From Streptomyces geranii (lineage in GTDB: Bacteria; Actinomycetota; Actinomycetes; Streptomycetales; Streptomycetaceae): a stretch of DNA of 64,000 nt. The notes under the pieces were generated by a model. That model was not told the origin of the DNA, did no database searches, and was given only the letters and a program-made list of their open reading frames with translations. Below, piece by piece: positions 43,458 to 51,241 of the stretch (within the stretch, counting starts at the first letter, position 1; each line of letters starts with the position of its first letter). The stretch covers positions 166,223 through 230,222 of the forward strand of contig NZ_PJME01000010.1 in NCBI RefSeq assembly GCF_002954775.1. Direction: 5' to 3'. A program made the translations under genes and the position numbers.

Positions 43458-44852
43458 GTGGCCACCTCATCCTCAACGGCACCTGCCGCACCCGCCGCCA
43501 AGCGGGACCGTACCCACTACCTCTACATCGCGGTCATCGCCGCGGTGGCCGCCGGTATCGCCGTGGGTCTGATCGCCCCCGACTTCGCCGTCGAGCTGAA
43601 GCCGATCGGAACCGGCTTCGTCAACCTGATCAAGATGATGATCTCCCCGATCATCTTCTGCACGATCGTGCTCGGTATCGGTTCGGTACGGAAGGCCGCG
43701 AAGGTCGGCAAGGTCGGCGGTATCGCGCTCGGCTACTTCGTGCTCATGTCGTTCGTCGCCCTGGGCATCGGTCTGGTCGTCGGCAACCTCATCGAGCCGG
43801 GTACGGGTCTGACGCTGACCGACGCCGTCAAGGAGACCGGCCAGGCGCAGGTCTCGGCCGAGGCCAAGGACACCACCGAGTTCCTGCTCGGGATCATCCC
43901 GACCACGTTCGTCTCCGCGTTCACCGGCGGCGAGGTCCTCCAGACGCTGCTCATCGCGCTCTTCGTCGGGTTCGCCCTCCAGGCCATGGGCTCGACCGGC
44001 CAGCCGATCCTGCGCGGTGTCGAGCACATCCAGCGGCTCGTCTTCCGCATCCTCGCCATGGTGATGTGGGCCGCGCCCGTCGGCGCCTTCGGTGCCATGG
44101 CCGCGGTGACCGGGTCCGCCGGTGTCGACGCGCTCAAGCAGCTCGCCGTGCTGATGCTGGCCTTCTACATCACCTGTTTCCTCTTCGTCTTCATCGTGCT
44201 CGGCGCACTGCTGAGGATCTTCACGGGCCTCAACATCTTCTCGCTCCTCAAGTACCTGGGCCGCGAGTTCCTGCTGATCCTGTCGACCTCGTCCTCCGAG
44301 TCGGCGCTGCCGCGGCTCATCGCGAAGATGGAGCACCTTGGCGTCAGCAAGCCCGTCGTCGGCATCACCGTCCCGACCGGCTACTCGTTCAACCTCGACG
44401 GCACCATGATCTACATGACCATGGCGTCCCTGTTCATCGCCGACGCGATGGGTACGCCCATGGCGGTCAGCGAGCAGATCCCGCTGCTCCTCTTCCTGCT
44501 CGTCGCCTCGAAGGGCGCGGCGGGTGTCACCGGCGCCGGTCTCGCGACCCTGGCCGGCGGCCTCAGCTCGCACAAGCCCGCCCTGGTGGACGGCCTCGGC
44601 CTGATCGTCGGCATCGACCGCTTCATGAGCGAGGCCCGCGCCCTCACCAACTTCGCGGGCAACGCGGTCGCCACGGTCCTGATCGGTACCTGGACCAAGG
44701 AGATCGACAAGGAGCGCGTCAACGAGGTCCTCGCCGGCCTCCACCCGTTCGACGAGAAGACCCTCATCGACGAGAACGACGACTCCCGCCCGGACTCCGA
44801 CTCCCCGGACATCCCCGAGCAGGACGGCGAGAAGGAACTGGCCAAGGCCTGA
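43458..44852 (+). CDS. C4-dicarboxylate/proton (DAACS) symporter
   Basis: A 464-residue carrier of the DctA/glutamate symporter family. Seen: eight or more hydrophobic segments, the serine-rich re-entrant loop ILSTSSSESALPRLIAKMEH, GITVPTGYSFNLDGTMIYMT and a helix with DRFMSEARALTNFAGNAVAT, which hold the substrate and cation sites. The C-terminus is an acidic tail (DENDDSRPDSDSPDIPEQDG). The GTG at 43458 has AAGGAGG. With the adjacent sensor and regulator it forms a succinate/fumarate/malate uptake system. Confidence 0.93.
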   Translation: MATSSSTAPAAPAAKRDRTHYLYIAVIAAVAAGIAVGLIAPDFAVELKPIGTGFVNLIKMMISPIIFCTIVLGIGSVRKAAKVGKVGGIALGYFVLMSFVALGIGLVVGNLIEPGTGLTLTDAVKETGQAQVSAEAKDTTEFLLGIIPTTFVSAFTGGEVLQTLLIALFVGFALQAMGSTGQPILRGVEHIQRLVFRILAMVMWAAPVGAFGAMAAVTGSAGVDALKQLAVLMLAFYITCFLFVFIVLGALLRIFTGLNIFSLLKYLGREFLLILSTSSSESALPRLIAKMEHLGVSKPVVGITVPTGYSFNLDGTMIYMTMASLFIADAMGTPMAVSEQIPLLLFLLVASKGAAGVTGAGLATLAGGLSSHKPALVDGLGLIVGIDRFMSEARALTNFAGNAVATVLIGTWTKEIDKERVNEVLAGLHPFDEKTLIDENDDSRPDSDSPDIPEQDGEKELAKA

Positions 44853-44985
44853 CCTCTCGGCCCGCCTGCCTGCCGACTCCGGGCGGCTGGGACGACCCCC
44901 CGTCTTCCAGCCGCCCGGGCAGGGCAGCCCCGACGCCTGGAGCGTCCCGGCAGGTCCGCCGGAGCGCCCCAGGATCCCGAAAAAC

Positions 44986-45026
44986 GCCGAGCGGCCAGGC
45001 ACTCCCCCGAAGCCTGGCCGCTCGGC
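44986..45026 (+). terminator. Strong terminator after the dicarboxylate carrier
   Basis: A perfect 15-bp stem, GCCGAGCGGCCAGGC / GCCTGGCCGCTCGGC, with an 11-nt loop, is flanked by AAAA before and CATTTCC after. A short CTCCAGACC-type tandem repeat follows at 45045-45083. Confidence 0.85.
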
Positions 45027-45109
45027 CATTTCCTGTTCCGGCCCCTCCAGACCTCTCCAGACCCCTCCAGGCCTCTCCAGCCCCCCGCCGGAGCGGCTCC
45101 GCACAGGCC

Positions 45110-46099
45110 TCACGGACCGGGGTGAACCGGTGAGCGGGTCAGCGGGCCCGTCGCCTTGAGGGTGCGGAGCACCGGTGTCGTCTCCAGGGTGTGGATGCCC
45201 GGCAGCGGGGCCAGCCTCCGCGTCAGGTACGTGTGCAGCGCCTCCGGACCCGGGCACACCGCCTGGGCCACCAGGTTCATGGGCCCGGTCGTCGCCGCGA
45301 CGAACGCCAGCTCCCCGTGCCCGGCCAGCGCACGCGCCACCCGGTCCAGATGGGCGGGCTCCACCGACATCCACAGCAGGGTCTGCGAAGCGGCCCCCAG
45401 CACACTGTCGTTGAGGTCGATGTCGAAGAACAGCGCACCGGAGGACCGTAGTTCGGCCAGTCTGCGGGCGGCCGTCGCGGGGGACCAGCCGGTCGCCGAG
45501 GCCAGGTCGGCGAGGCCTGCCCGGCCGTCGTGGGCGAGTGCGTCGAGGAGGACCCGGTCGGTCTCCCCGAACGGAGGGAGCGGGCCCGCCGGTGCCGACT
45601 CCGGCTTCTCCGGGCGCAGTTGGCCCACCTGCTCCTCCGTCAACACATCCGTCCGCCCGCCCCACGTCGTCGGCCCGCCCACATAGACGTGCAGCACGCT
45701 GTGCGCCGACACCGACGTGATCCCGGCCGTACGCGGGATGTCGTGGAGCAGCAGGGCGTGGCCGTCCGAGGCGTCCGACGGGGTGCGCACCATCGCCAGG
45801 ATCTCCGTGCCGCCCGAGGCCAGCCGTACCCACGAGGTGTCCGGCCGCCGGGCCAGCGCACGGGCCAGATCCTGCGCGCTGTGCGGCACCGACGTCAGCC
45901 GCAGCAGCCACTGGACCTGCCCCGCGTGCCCGGGCGAGGCCAGCCCGACCACCCGCAGGCCCGCCTCGGCGCGCAGCCGCCGGTAACGCCGGGCGACCGT
46001 CTGCGCCGAGACCCCGAGCACGGCGCCGATCCGGGCGAAGGGGGCCCGCCCGTCGATGTGCAGGGCGTGCACCAGACCCCGGTCGATCTCGTCGAGCAT
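45110..46099 (-). CDS. Lrp/AsnC-family regulator, duplicated (two HTH-ligand units)
   Basis: A 329-residue protein made of two Lrp-like units. Unit 1 has an HTH (MLDEIDRGLVHALHIDGRAP, then VLGVSAQTVARRYRRLRAEA) and a RAM-like domain; unit 2 repeats it from about residue 185 (GETDRVLLDALAHDGRAGLA, ASATGWSPATAARRLAELRS). Single-unit Lrp proteins are about 150 residues, so this is a tandem fusion. It is divergent from an MFS exporter, its likely target. Confidence 0.88.
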   Translation of the reverse strand: MLDEIDRGLVHALHIDGRAPFARIGAVLGVSAQTVARRYRRLRAEAGLRVVGLASPGHAGQVQWLLRLTSVPHSAQDLARALARRPDTSWVRLASGGTEILAMVRTPSDASDGHALLLHDIPRTAGITSVSAHSVLHVYVGGPTTWGGRTDVLTEEQVGQLRPEKPESAPAGPLPPFGETDRVLLDALAHDGRAGLADLASATGWSPATAARRLAELRSSGALFFDIDLNDSVLGAASQTLLWMSVEPAHLDRVARALAGHGELAFVAATTGPMNLVAQAVCPGPEALHTYLTRRLAPLPGIHTLETTPVLRTLKATGPLTRSPVHPGP

Positions 46100-46197
46100 G
46101 GACGAAATCCCTCGCTCGTAGCCATTCCATGGATGAAATCACCAGTCTACGAGCGGAACGTGGAAGGCGAGCGACATCCGCGCGCACTCTCCTCCCC

Positions 46198-47631
46198 ATG
46201 CCGACCAACACGAGCACCAGCGCCCGAACCCACCCTCACCTCCGCACCCGAACCCACGCAGGCCTCGTCGTCCTTCTCGTCGCCGAAGCCATGAACCTCC
46301 TCGACGCCACCATCACGACCGTCGCCGCGCCCGCGATCCACACCGGCCTCGGCGGGCCCGTCTCGGACATCCAGTGGTACGGCGCCGCCTACACCCTCCC
46401 CTTCGCCGTACTACTGATCACCGGCGGACGCCTCGGCGACATCGTCGGGCGGCGGCGGATCTTCCGGATCGGTGTCGCGGGCTTCGTCCTCGCCTCGCTG
46501 GTCTGCGCCGCGGCACTCTCCGCCGGCGTACTGATCGCCGCGCGAGCCGTGCAGGGCGCGGCGGCGGCATTGGTCGTACCGCAGACGGTCGGGCTGATCC
46601 GGGCCATGTACGAAGGCGACGGACTCGCCCGCGCGATGGGCAGCATCGGACCGGTGATGGGCCTGGCCGCCGTGTGCGGACCGGTGCTGGGCGGCGTGCT
46701 GACGCACGCCGGGTCCTGGCGGGCCGCCTTCCTTGTCAACGTCCCGCTCGGCCTCGGCGTCCTGGCCGCCGCCCGGCTCCTCCCCGAGGACCGTTCCACG
46801 GCTCACCCCCGCCCCCGCCTCGACCTCACCGGTACGGCACTGGTGAGCACGGCCGTGGGCCTGCTGACGTACCCCCTGATCACCAGCGGCAGTTGGGGCT
46901 GGTTCGCGCCCCCGGCCGTACTGCTGCTCGGCGTCTTCGTCCTCCAGCAGCGCCATCGCGCCCGCCACTCGCGCAGCCCCCTCGTCGAACCGAGCCTCCT
47001 CCTCGGCAACCGGGGTTTCCCGGCCGCCCTCGTCGCCTCGCTGTTCTTCTTCGCCACCGTCAACGGCCTGCTGCTGGTCGTCGTCCTGCAACTCCAACTC
47101 GGCGCACACGTGGGAGTGTTGGCGGCCGGGCTGTCCCTCGTGCCATGGTCGGCCGCCATGGCCGTGTCCTCGCTGGCGGCGGGCGGCCGGCTCGTGCCGC
47201 GCTACGGGGCAAGGGTGATGTACGCCGGCCTCGGCACCCTCGGGGTCGGCGCGGCGGCGGCCATCGCCGCGTACGCCAACTCCCCTGCCGCCGGGACCCG
47301 TTACTCCTGGCCACTGCTCCTCGCGCTGGCCGTCTGCGGAGTGGGCCAGGGGCTGTTCGTCGTCCCCTTCTTCACCGCCGCCCTGCATCAGGTGCGCCCG
47401 CACGAGACCGGCTCGGCCTCCGGACTCCTCAACGCCGTACAGCAGTTGGGCGGCACGCTCGGAGTCGCCCTGCTCGGCGGGGTGTTCCTGCGGGCGGGGA
47501 CGGTGCTGGGCGGCGCGGAGGCGGCCTTCGGCACGGCTCTCGGGCTGCTGGCCGTCACGGGGGTCGCGGCAGCGCGCCTGGCGGCGAGCACCGATACCCG
47601 TACCCCTACCCCTACCCGTACCGGTGGCTGA
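46198..47631 (+). CDS. MFS drug-efflux transporter (DHA2, 14-TM type)
   Basis: A 477-residue transporter. Motif A-like GGRLGDIVGRRRIFRIGVAG, motif C-like GPVMGLAAVCGPVLGGVL and about 14 hydrophobic segments fit the DHA2 drug:proton antiporters (EmrB/QacA type). The ATG at 46198 is preferred over an upstream frame to 46129. The C-terminus ends in a short Thr-Pro repeat (DTRTPTPTRTGG). Between it and the Lrp gene, ATGGACGAAAT and ATGGATGAAAT form a direct repeat that may be an Lrp site. Its stop abuts the convergent ASCH gene. Confidence 0.9.
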   Translation: MPTNTSTSARTHPHLRTRTHAGLVVLLVAEAMNLLDATITTVAAPAIHTGLGGPVSDIQWYGAAYTLPFAVLLITGGRLGDIVGRRRIFRIGVAGFVLASLVCAAALSAGVLIAARAVQGAAAALVVPQTVGLIRAMYEGDGLARAMGSIGPVMGLAAVCGPVLGGVLTHAGSWRAAFLVNVPLGLGVLAAARLLPEDRSTAHPRPRLDLTGTALVSTAVGLLTYPLITSGSWGWFAPPAVLLLGVFVLQQRHRARHSRSPLVEPSLLLGNRGFPAALVASLFFFATVNGLLLVVVLQLQLGAHVGVLAAGLSLVPWSAAMAVSSLAAGGRLVPRYGARVMYAGLGTLGVGAAAAIAAYANSPAAGTRYSWPLLLALAVCGVGQGLFVVPFFTAALHQVRPHETGSASGLLNAVQQLGGTLGVALLGGVFLRAGTVLGGAEAAFGTALGLLAVTGVAAARLAASTDTRTPTPTRTGG

Positions 47632-48084
47632 TCAGCCGGTCGCTGTGCCGGGACGTAGGTCCGCCACCAGGCGGAAGCGTTCCAGCACCGCCGGTGTCGC
47701 GTCGTCCACCGTGAAACCGGGGTCGTCCAGCGCCGCCCGCATCGCCGCGCTGTGCCAGAACCGTTCGTGACCAGCTCGCCAGTCGGCCACATCGGTGTAC
47801 CCCTCGCCCTCGTCGAGCGCGTGCGCGAGGTCCACGTCCGCCAGCGGGGCCACCCGTACGCCCGTGACCTCGATGATCCCGACCGGCCGGTCGTCGGAGT
47901 CGACGACCACCGACCGGTCGCCGACCTGCGGCAGGGGATCGCCGTCGTGTTCGTAGTCGACGACGAGCCCGGTCGTGGACGTCTTGGAACCGTCCAGGAT
48001 CGCGGCGACGAGCTGATCGCGCAGCGGGCCGGGAAAGGCGAACTCGGCTTTCGGGAGGTCGGTCGGGAGGTCAGGGTGTGTCAT
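47632..48084 (-). CDS. ASCH-domain protein
   Basis: A 150-residue protein with the ASCH signature: KAEFAFPGPLRDQLVAAILD, then KTSTTGLV, DRSVVVDSDDRPVGIIEVTG and a helical end with EGYTDVADWRAGHERFW. ASCH domains belong to the PUA-like fold and are thought to bind RNA; a few act as nucleosidases or RNases. The ATG is at 48084. It is convergent with the MFS gene. Confidence 0.88.
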   Translation of the reverse strand: MTHPDLPTDLPKAEFAFPGPLRDQLVAAILDGSKTSTTGLVVDYEHDGDPLPQVGDRSVVVDSDDRPVGIIEVTGVRVAPLADVDLAHALDEGEGYTDVADWRAGHERFWHSAAMRAALDDPGFTVDDATPAVLERFRLVADLRPGTATG

Positions 48085-48187
48085 GGGGTCACGGTAGGGG
48101 CGACTCCGTCTTCAGGCGAGTTCGTCAGGTGAAACGCCGGCTGCAGCCCGGTGCGGAGCGCCGACGCCAAGTGTGCGGTACCGCACG

Positions 48188-49276
48188 TCAGTTGCCCTTC
48201 CCCGAGCCGGAGTCCCGCTTGCGGCCGGAGCCCGTATCGAAGCCCGCCTCTCGATCGGATTCCTGATCCGCACCCATATCCCCATCCCCATCCCCATCCC
48301 CATCCACATCCGCACCCATGTCCAGGTCCATATCCATATCCATGTCCGCCGTCGGGCCCAGCGTCTCGGCGACAGCCCGGGGCAGCCACTCCTGTACGCG
48401 GCCGAAGGTGAACCCCAGCCCGGTGGCCCGGGAATTGTCCATGCCGTACGAGCGGGCGAAGGAGAACGGAGATGTCTCACCGACGTCGACGTTCTGGAAG
48501 ACGGCCCTGCCGCCCGGGATGTACCGGGCGACGGTCGCACACAACTCCTCGGTGGTCAGCAGTCCGTGGGACGCGGCGTTGATCGGGCCGGTGAAGTCCT
48601 CGCCCACCGCCCAGAACAGGAAATCGGCGATCTCCTCGACATGGATGTAGGTCGAGGGCCGGTTCTCGGTCGGTACGGCGATCGGCGTGCCGGTGCGGAC
48701 GCGCGCGACGTAGTGGTCGAGCCGGCCGGTGAAGTCGTCGTGGCCGCCCAGGACATGGGCGACGCGCACGGAGGTCCAGGTGTACGGGGACTCCGTGCCG
48801 TCGGCGGCGAAGACGGCCTCGGCCTGGCGTTTTCCCTCGCCGTAGTGAGTGTCGCGGAACTCCGCCCGGTGCCAGGGGAGTTCGAGGTCGACGGAGACGG
48901 TACGCGGGTCGACGGCGTCCTCTCGGACAGGGACGACGGCATCCTCGTAGACGAGGGAGTCCTCGTACTCGTACACCTCGATCGTGGACGTCATCACATA
49001 GCGGTGGGTCCGGCCGCCGGTGAAGACGCGCCGGGCGATTGCCGCCTGGCGGGGTGTGTAGCAGACCTGGTCGACGACGACGTCGAAGGTGCGGTCGCCG
49101 AGAGCGGAATTCAGGGCGGCCTCGTCATCGCGGTCCGCGACTAGGTGAATTGCCCCGGCGGGCGGCGAAGCGGAGCCCCGGTTGAGAACGGTCACCCGGT
49201 CTCCGGCCGCGATGAGCCGGTCGATGAGCCGCTTTCCGAAATAGCGATTGCCGCCGATGACCAATATGTCGCGCAT
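48188..49276 (-). CDS. NAD-dependent epimerase/dehydratase-like protein with Asp-rich tail
   Basis: A 362-residue extended-SDR protein. The start DILVIGGNRYFGKRLIDRLI is the Rossmann motif (GGxxxxG); STIEVYEYED and THYGEGKRQAEAVF hold the Tyr-x-x-x-Lys-like site, and STYIHVEEIADFLFWAVG is typical of the family. It probably acts on a nucleotide sugar or isoflavone-reductase-like substrate. The last 50 residues are a repetitive acidic tail (MDMDMDLDMGADVDGDGDG), from tandem DNA at 48268-48348, unlike anything the fold needs. The ATG at 49276 has GGAGG. It is divergent from an Lrp gene. Confidence 0.85.
   Translation of the reverse strand: MRDILVIGGNRYFGKRLIDRLIAAGDRVTVLNRGSASPPAGAIHLVADRDDEAALNSALGDRTFDVVVDQVCYTPRQAAIARRVFTGGRTHRYVMTSTIEVYEYEDSLVYEDAVVPVREDAVDPRTVSVDLELPWHRAEFRDTHYGEGKRQAEAVFAADGTESPYTWTSVRVAHVLGGHDDFTGRLDHYVARVRTGTPIAVPTENRPSTYIHVEEIADFLFWAVGEDFTGPINAASHGLLTTEELCATVARYIPGGRAVFQNVDVGETSPFSFARSYGMDNSRATGLGFTFGRVQEWLPRAVAETLGPTADMDMDMDLDMGADVDGDGDGDGDMGADQESDREAGFDTGSGRKRDSGSGKGN
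48268..48348. repeat. Hexamer tandem repeat in the epimerase C-terminus
   Basis: Repeats of CATCCC and CATATC/CATGTC (plus-strand view) occur in blocks and code Asp-Gly and Asp-Met pairs on the minus strand. Slippage would change length by two residues per unit without a frameshift. Confidence 0.7.
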
Positions 49277-49348
49277 GATGTTCCTCCCCGTAGCGGACCT
49301 TGCGATCATAATTCTCCTGGCGTGCCGACGAGTTCTGAAGGGGAAGTC

Positions 49349-49864
49349 ATGGGACATCCGGCCGAGGTACCGAAAGAACCACGGCAGTCGCGGGCCGCCA
49401 CCCGCGAAACGTCGGTGGCCTTCGACGCGTTGGACCGGCAGATCCTGGAACTCCTGCAGACCGACGGGCGGATGAAACTGAGCGAGCTGGGCAGGCGGGT
49501 GCGGCTGAGCCCGGCGGCGGTGACCGAGCGGGTACGGCGGCTGGAGTCGGCCGGCGCGATCACCGGCTACGGCGCCCATGTCGCCCCCGCGCGCCTCGGG
49601 TACGGCATCCAGGCCTTCATCCGCGTCAACCCGCACGGCGGCTACACCCTCAAGCACCCGAGGACGCTGGAGCTGCTGGCCCGCCCGGAGATCACGGAGG
49701 TGCACCACGTGGTCGGGCAGGACTGCTGGATCCTCAAGGTGGCCGTCGAGAACACGGTCCATCTGGAGGACGTGCTGGAGCAGACGTCGGCGCTGGGCCG
49801 GACGACGACGTCGATCGTCCTGTCGTCCCCGGTGGAACGGAAGCCGCTGCTGCCACCGGCTTGA
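49349..49864 (+). CDS. Lrp/AsnC-family regulator
   Basis: A 171-residue single-unit Lrp protein: HTH (FDALDRQILELLQTDGRMKL, SELGRRVRLSPAAVTERVRR), then a RAM ligand domain (RPEITEVHHVVGQDCWILKV). The ATG at 49349 follows AGGGGA. It is divergent from the epimerase gene, so control of that gene and of itself is likely. Typical effectors are amino acids. Confidence 0.93.
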   Translation: MGHPAEVPKEPRQSRAATRETSVAFDALDRQILELLQTDGRMKLSELGRRVRLSPAAVTERVRRLESAGAITGYGAHVAPARLGYGIQAFIRVNPHGGYTLKHPRTLELLARPEITEVHHVVGQDCWILKVAVENTVHLEDVLEQTSALGRTTTSIVLSSPVERKPLLPPA

Positions 49865-49906
49865 GGCCCCCGCGGCAGACAGGCGGTCTTGCCTCGCCTC
49901 GCCTTG

Positions 49907-49926
49907 CCTTGACGCCGACGTCAAGG
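49907..49926 (+). promoter_or_regulatory. MerR-type operator
   Basis: A perfect 20-bp palindrome, CCTTGACG-CCGA-CGTCAAGG, ends 15 bp before the merR start. Its left arm carries a TTGACG -35-like hexamer, so the regulator sits over its own promoter in the classic MerR way. The mRNA could be nearly leaderless. Confidence 0.75.
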
Positions 49927-49941
49927 ACTACGTTCGTACGT

Positions 49942-50382
49942 ATGCGAATCGGCATGCGAATCGGGGAGCTGGCGGCGCGGGCCGGGACCACGACACGGAC
50001 CCTGCGGTACTACGAGTCACGGGGGCTGCTGCCCGCGCGACGCACGGACAACGGCTACCGCGCCTACGACGAGGCCGACCTGAAGCTGCTCCGGCAGATC
50101 CGGACGCTGCAGGACTTCGGGTTCGACCTGGAGGAGACGCGCCCCTTCGTGGACTGTCTGCGGGCGGGCCACCCGGAGGGCGACTCCTGCCCCGCGTCCC
50201 TCGCCGTCTACCGCCGCAAGCTCGACGAACTCGACGCGTTGATCGGGGAGTTGCAGTCGGTACGGGCGAAGGTCGGCGAACAGCTGACGCGGGCCGAGCG
50301 GGCCCGCGACGAGTTGGCGGCCGAGGCGACGGTTCCGGGCGGTCCGGAACCGGCATGCGAGTGGGGAGGACGGACGCGATGA
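49942..50382 (+). CDS. MerR-family transcriptional regulator
   Basis: A 146-residue regulator: winged HTH (MRIGELAARAGTTTRTLRYY, ESRGLLPARRTDNGYRAYDE), coiled-coil dimerization helix (ASLAVYRRKLDELDALIGEL) and a C-terminal tail. Cys in DSCPAS could be a redox or metal ligand, but the SoxR 4-Cys cluster is absent. Starts at 49942 or 49954 are both possible (repeated ATGCGAATCGG). The thioredoxin gene overlaps it by ATGA, so thiol stress is the likely cue. Confidence 0.9.
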   Translation: MRIGMRIGELAARAGTTTRTLRYYESRGLLPARRTDNGYRAYDEADLKLLRQIRTLQDFGFDLEETRPFVDCLRAGHPEGDSCPASLAVYRRKLDELDALIGELQSVRAKVGEQLTRAERARDELAAEATVPGGPEPACEWGGRTR

Positions 50383-50711
50383 GCGGGGCGACGGGTGTGC
50401 CAGAGGTGACGGACGCGGACTTCGGGACGGAGGTGCTCGGAGCGGACCTGCCGGTCCTGGTGGAGTTCACGGCGGACTGGTGCCCACCGTGCCGCCAGAT
50501 GGCGCCGGTACTGACCGCCCTGGCGGCGGAGGAGTCCACCCGCCTGAAGGTGGTCCAGCTGAACGTGGACCTGAACCCCCTGACGACGAACGCCTACCGG
50601 GTCCTGTCGATGCCGACGTTCATGGTGTTCAGGGGCGGAGAGCCGGTGCGCTCGATGGTCGGCGCGAGACCGAAAAGGCGGTTGCTGGAGGAACTGTCCG
50701 ACGTAGTCTGA
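50379..50711 (+). CDS. Thioredoxin
   Basis: A 110-residue thioredoxin with FTADWCPPCRQMAPVLTALA and cis-Pro in VLSMPTFMVF. The active site is C-P-P-C instead of C-G-P-C, which should make it less reducing than TrxA. The ATG overlaps the merR stop (ATGA), so it is co-translated with its regulator. Reduces protein disulfides with thioredoxin reductase encoded elsewhere. Confidence 0.93.
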   Translation: MSGATGVPEVTDADFGTEVLGADLPVLVEFTADWCPPCRQMAPVLTALAAEESTRLKVVQLNVDLNPLTTNAYRVLSMPTFMVFRGGEPVRSMVGARPKRRLLEELSDVV

Positions 50712-50756
50712 CGTACTCCGACACACGCACCGACCTGCCAGAGAGCGACGACTTCC

Positions 50757-51095
50757 ATGACCACGACCCTGTGGCGCCCGACCGGTCCCAAGGAGCTGGA
50801 CCTCGTCCGCGAGCTGAACTGGCGTGCCTGGCCGCCGCGGCTGCCCGAGCAGCCGATCTTCTATCCCGTCCTCAACGAGGAATACGCGATCAGCATCGCG
50901 CGGGACTGGAACGTCAAGCATGACGGCGCCGGATTCGTGACACGCTTCGAGATCGACTCGGAGTACGTGAGCCGGTTCCCCGTCCAGCAGGCCGGTGGGC
51001 GGACGATCCTCGAACTGTGGGTGCCGGCCGAGGAGTTGGACGAGTTCAACTCGCACCTCGTCGGTGAGATCCAGGTGGTCCACGAGTTCCGGTGA
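50757..51095 (+). CDS. Conserved hypothetical protein of streptomycetes
   Basis: A 112-residue protein (MTTTLWRPTGPKELDLVREL, then EEYAISIARDWNVKHDGAGF, ending VGEIQVVHEFR) with a mixed alpha/beta pattern. I know very similar small proteins in streptomycetes under the misleading name 'ADP-ribosylation/crystallin J1'; no ADP-ribosyl hydrolase motif is visible here. It lies 45 bp after thioredoxin and ends at a strong terminator. Confidence 0.8.
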   Translation: MTTTLWRPTGPKELDLVRELNWRAWPPRLPEQPIFYPVLNEEYAISIARDWNVKHDGAGFVTRFEIDSEYVSRFPVQQAGGRTILELWVPAEELDEFNSHLVGEIQVVHEFR

Positions 51096-51121
51096 GACCC
51101 GCCGGCTGCCCGGAACACAAG

Positions 51122-51153
51122 AAATCCCCCGAGCGATTGCGCTCGGGGGATTT
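51122..51153 (+). terminator. Factor-independent terminator
   Basis: A perfect 14-bp stem, AAATCCCCCGAGCG / CGCTCGGGGGATTT, with an ATTG loop followed by CTTTG. One of the clearest terminators in the window; it closes the merR-trx-hypothetical unit. Confidence 0.92.
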
Positions 51154-51241
51154 CTTTGCGTATATTCAATGGTTCGCGACTTTACTGGAGTTCGGTCGCG
51201 GGAAAGTTCATTGAGCAGAGTATATCCGAGCGGGAGCGGAA

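Noticed and set aside
51154..51241. A rifamycin-associated element upstream of the HelD/HelR-like gene
   Set aside because: I looked for an inverted repeat of the expected kind and found none, so rifamycin control is not claimed.
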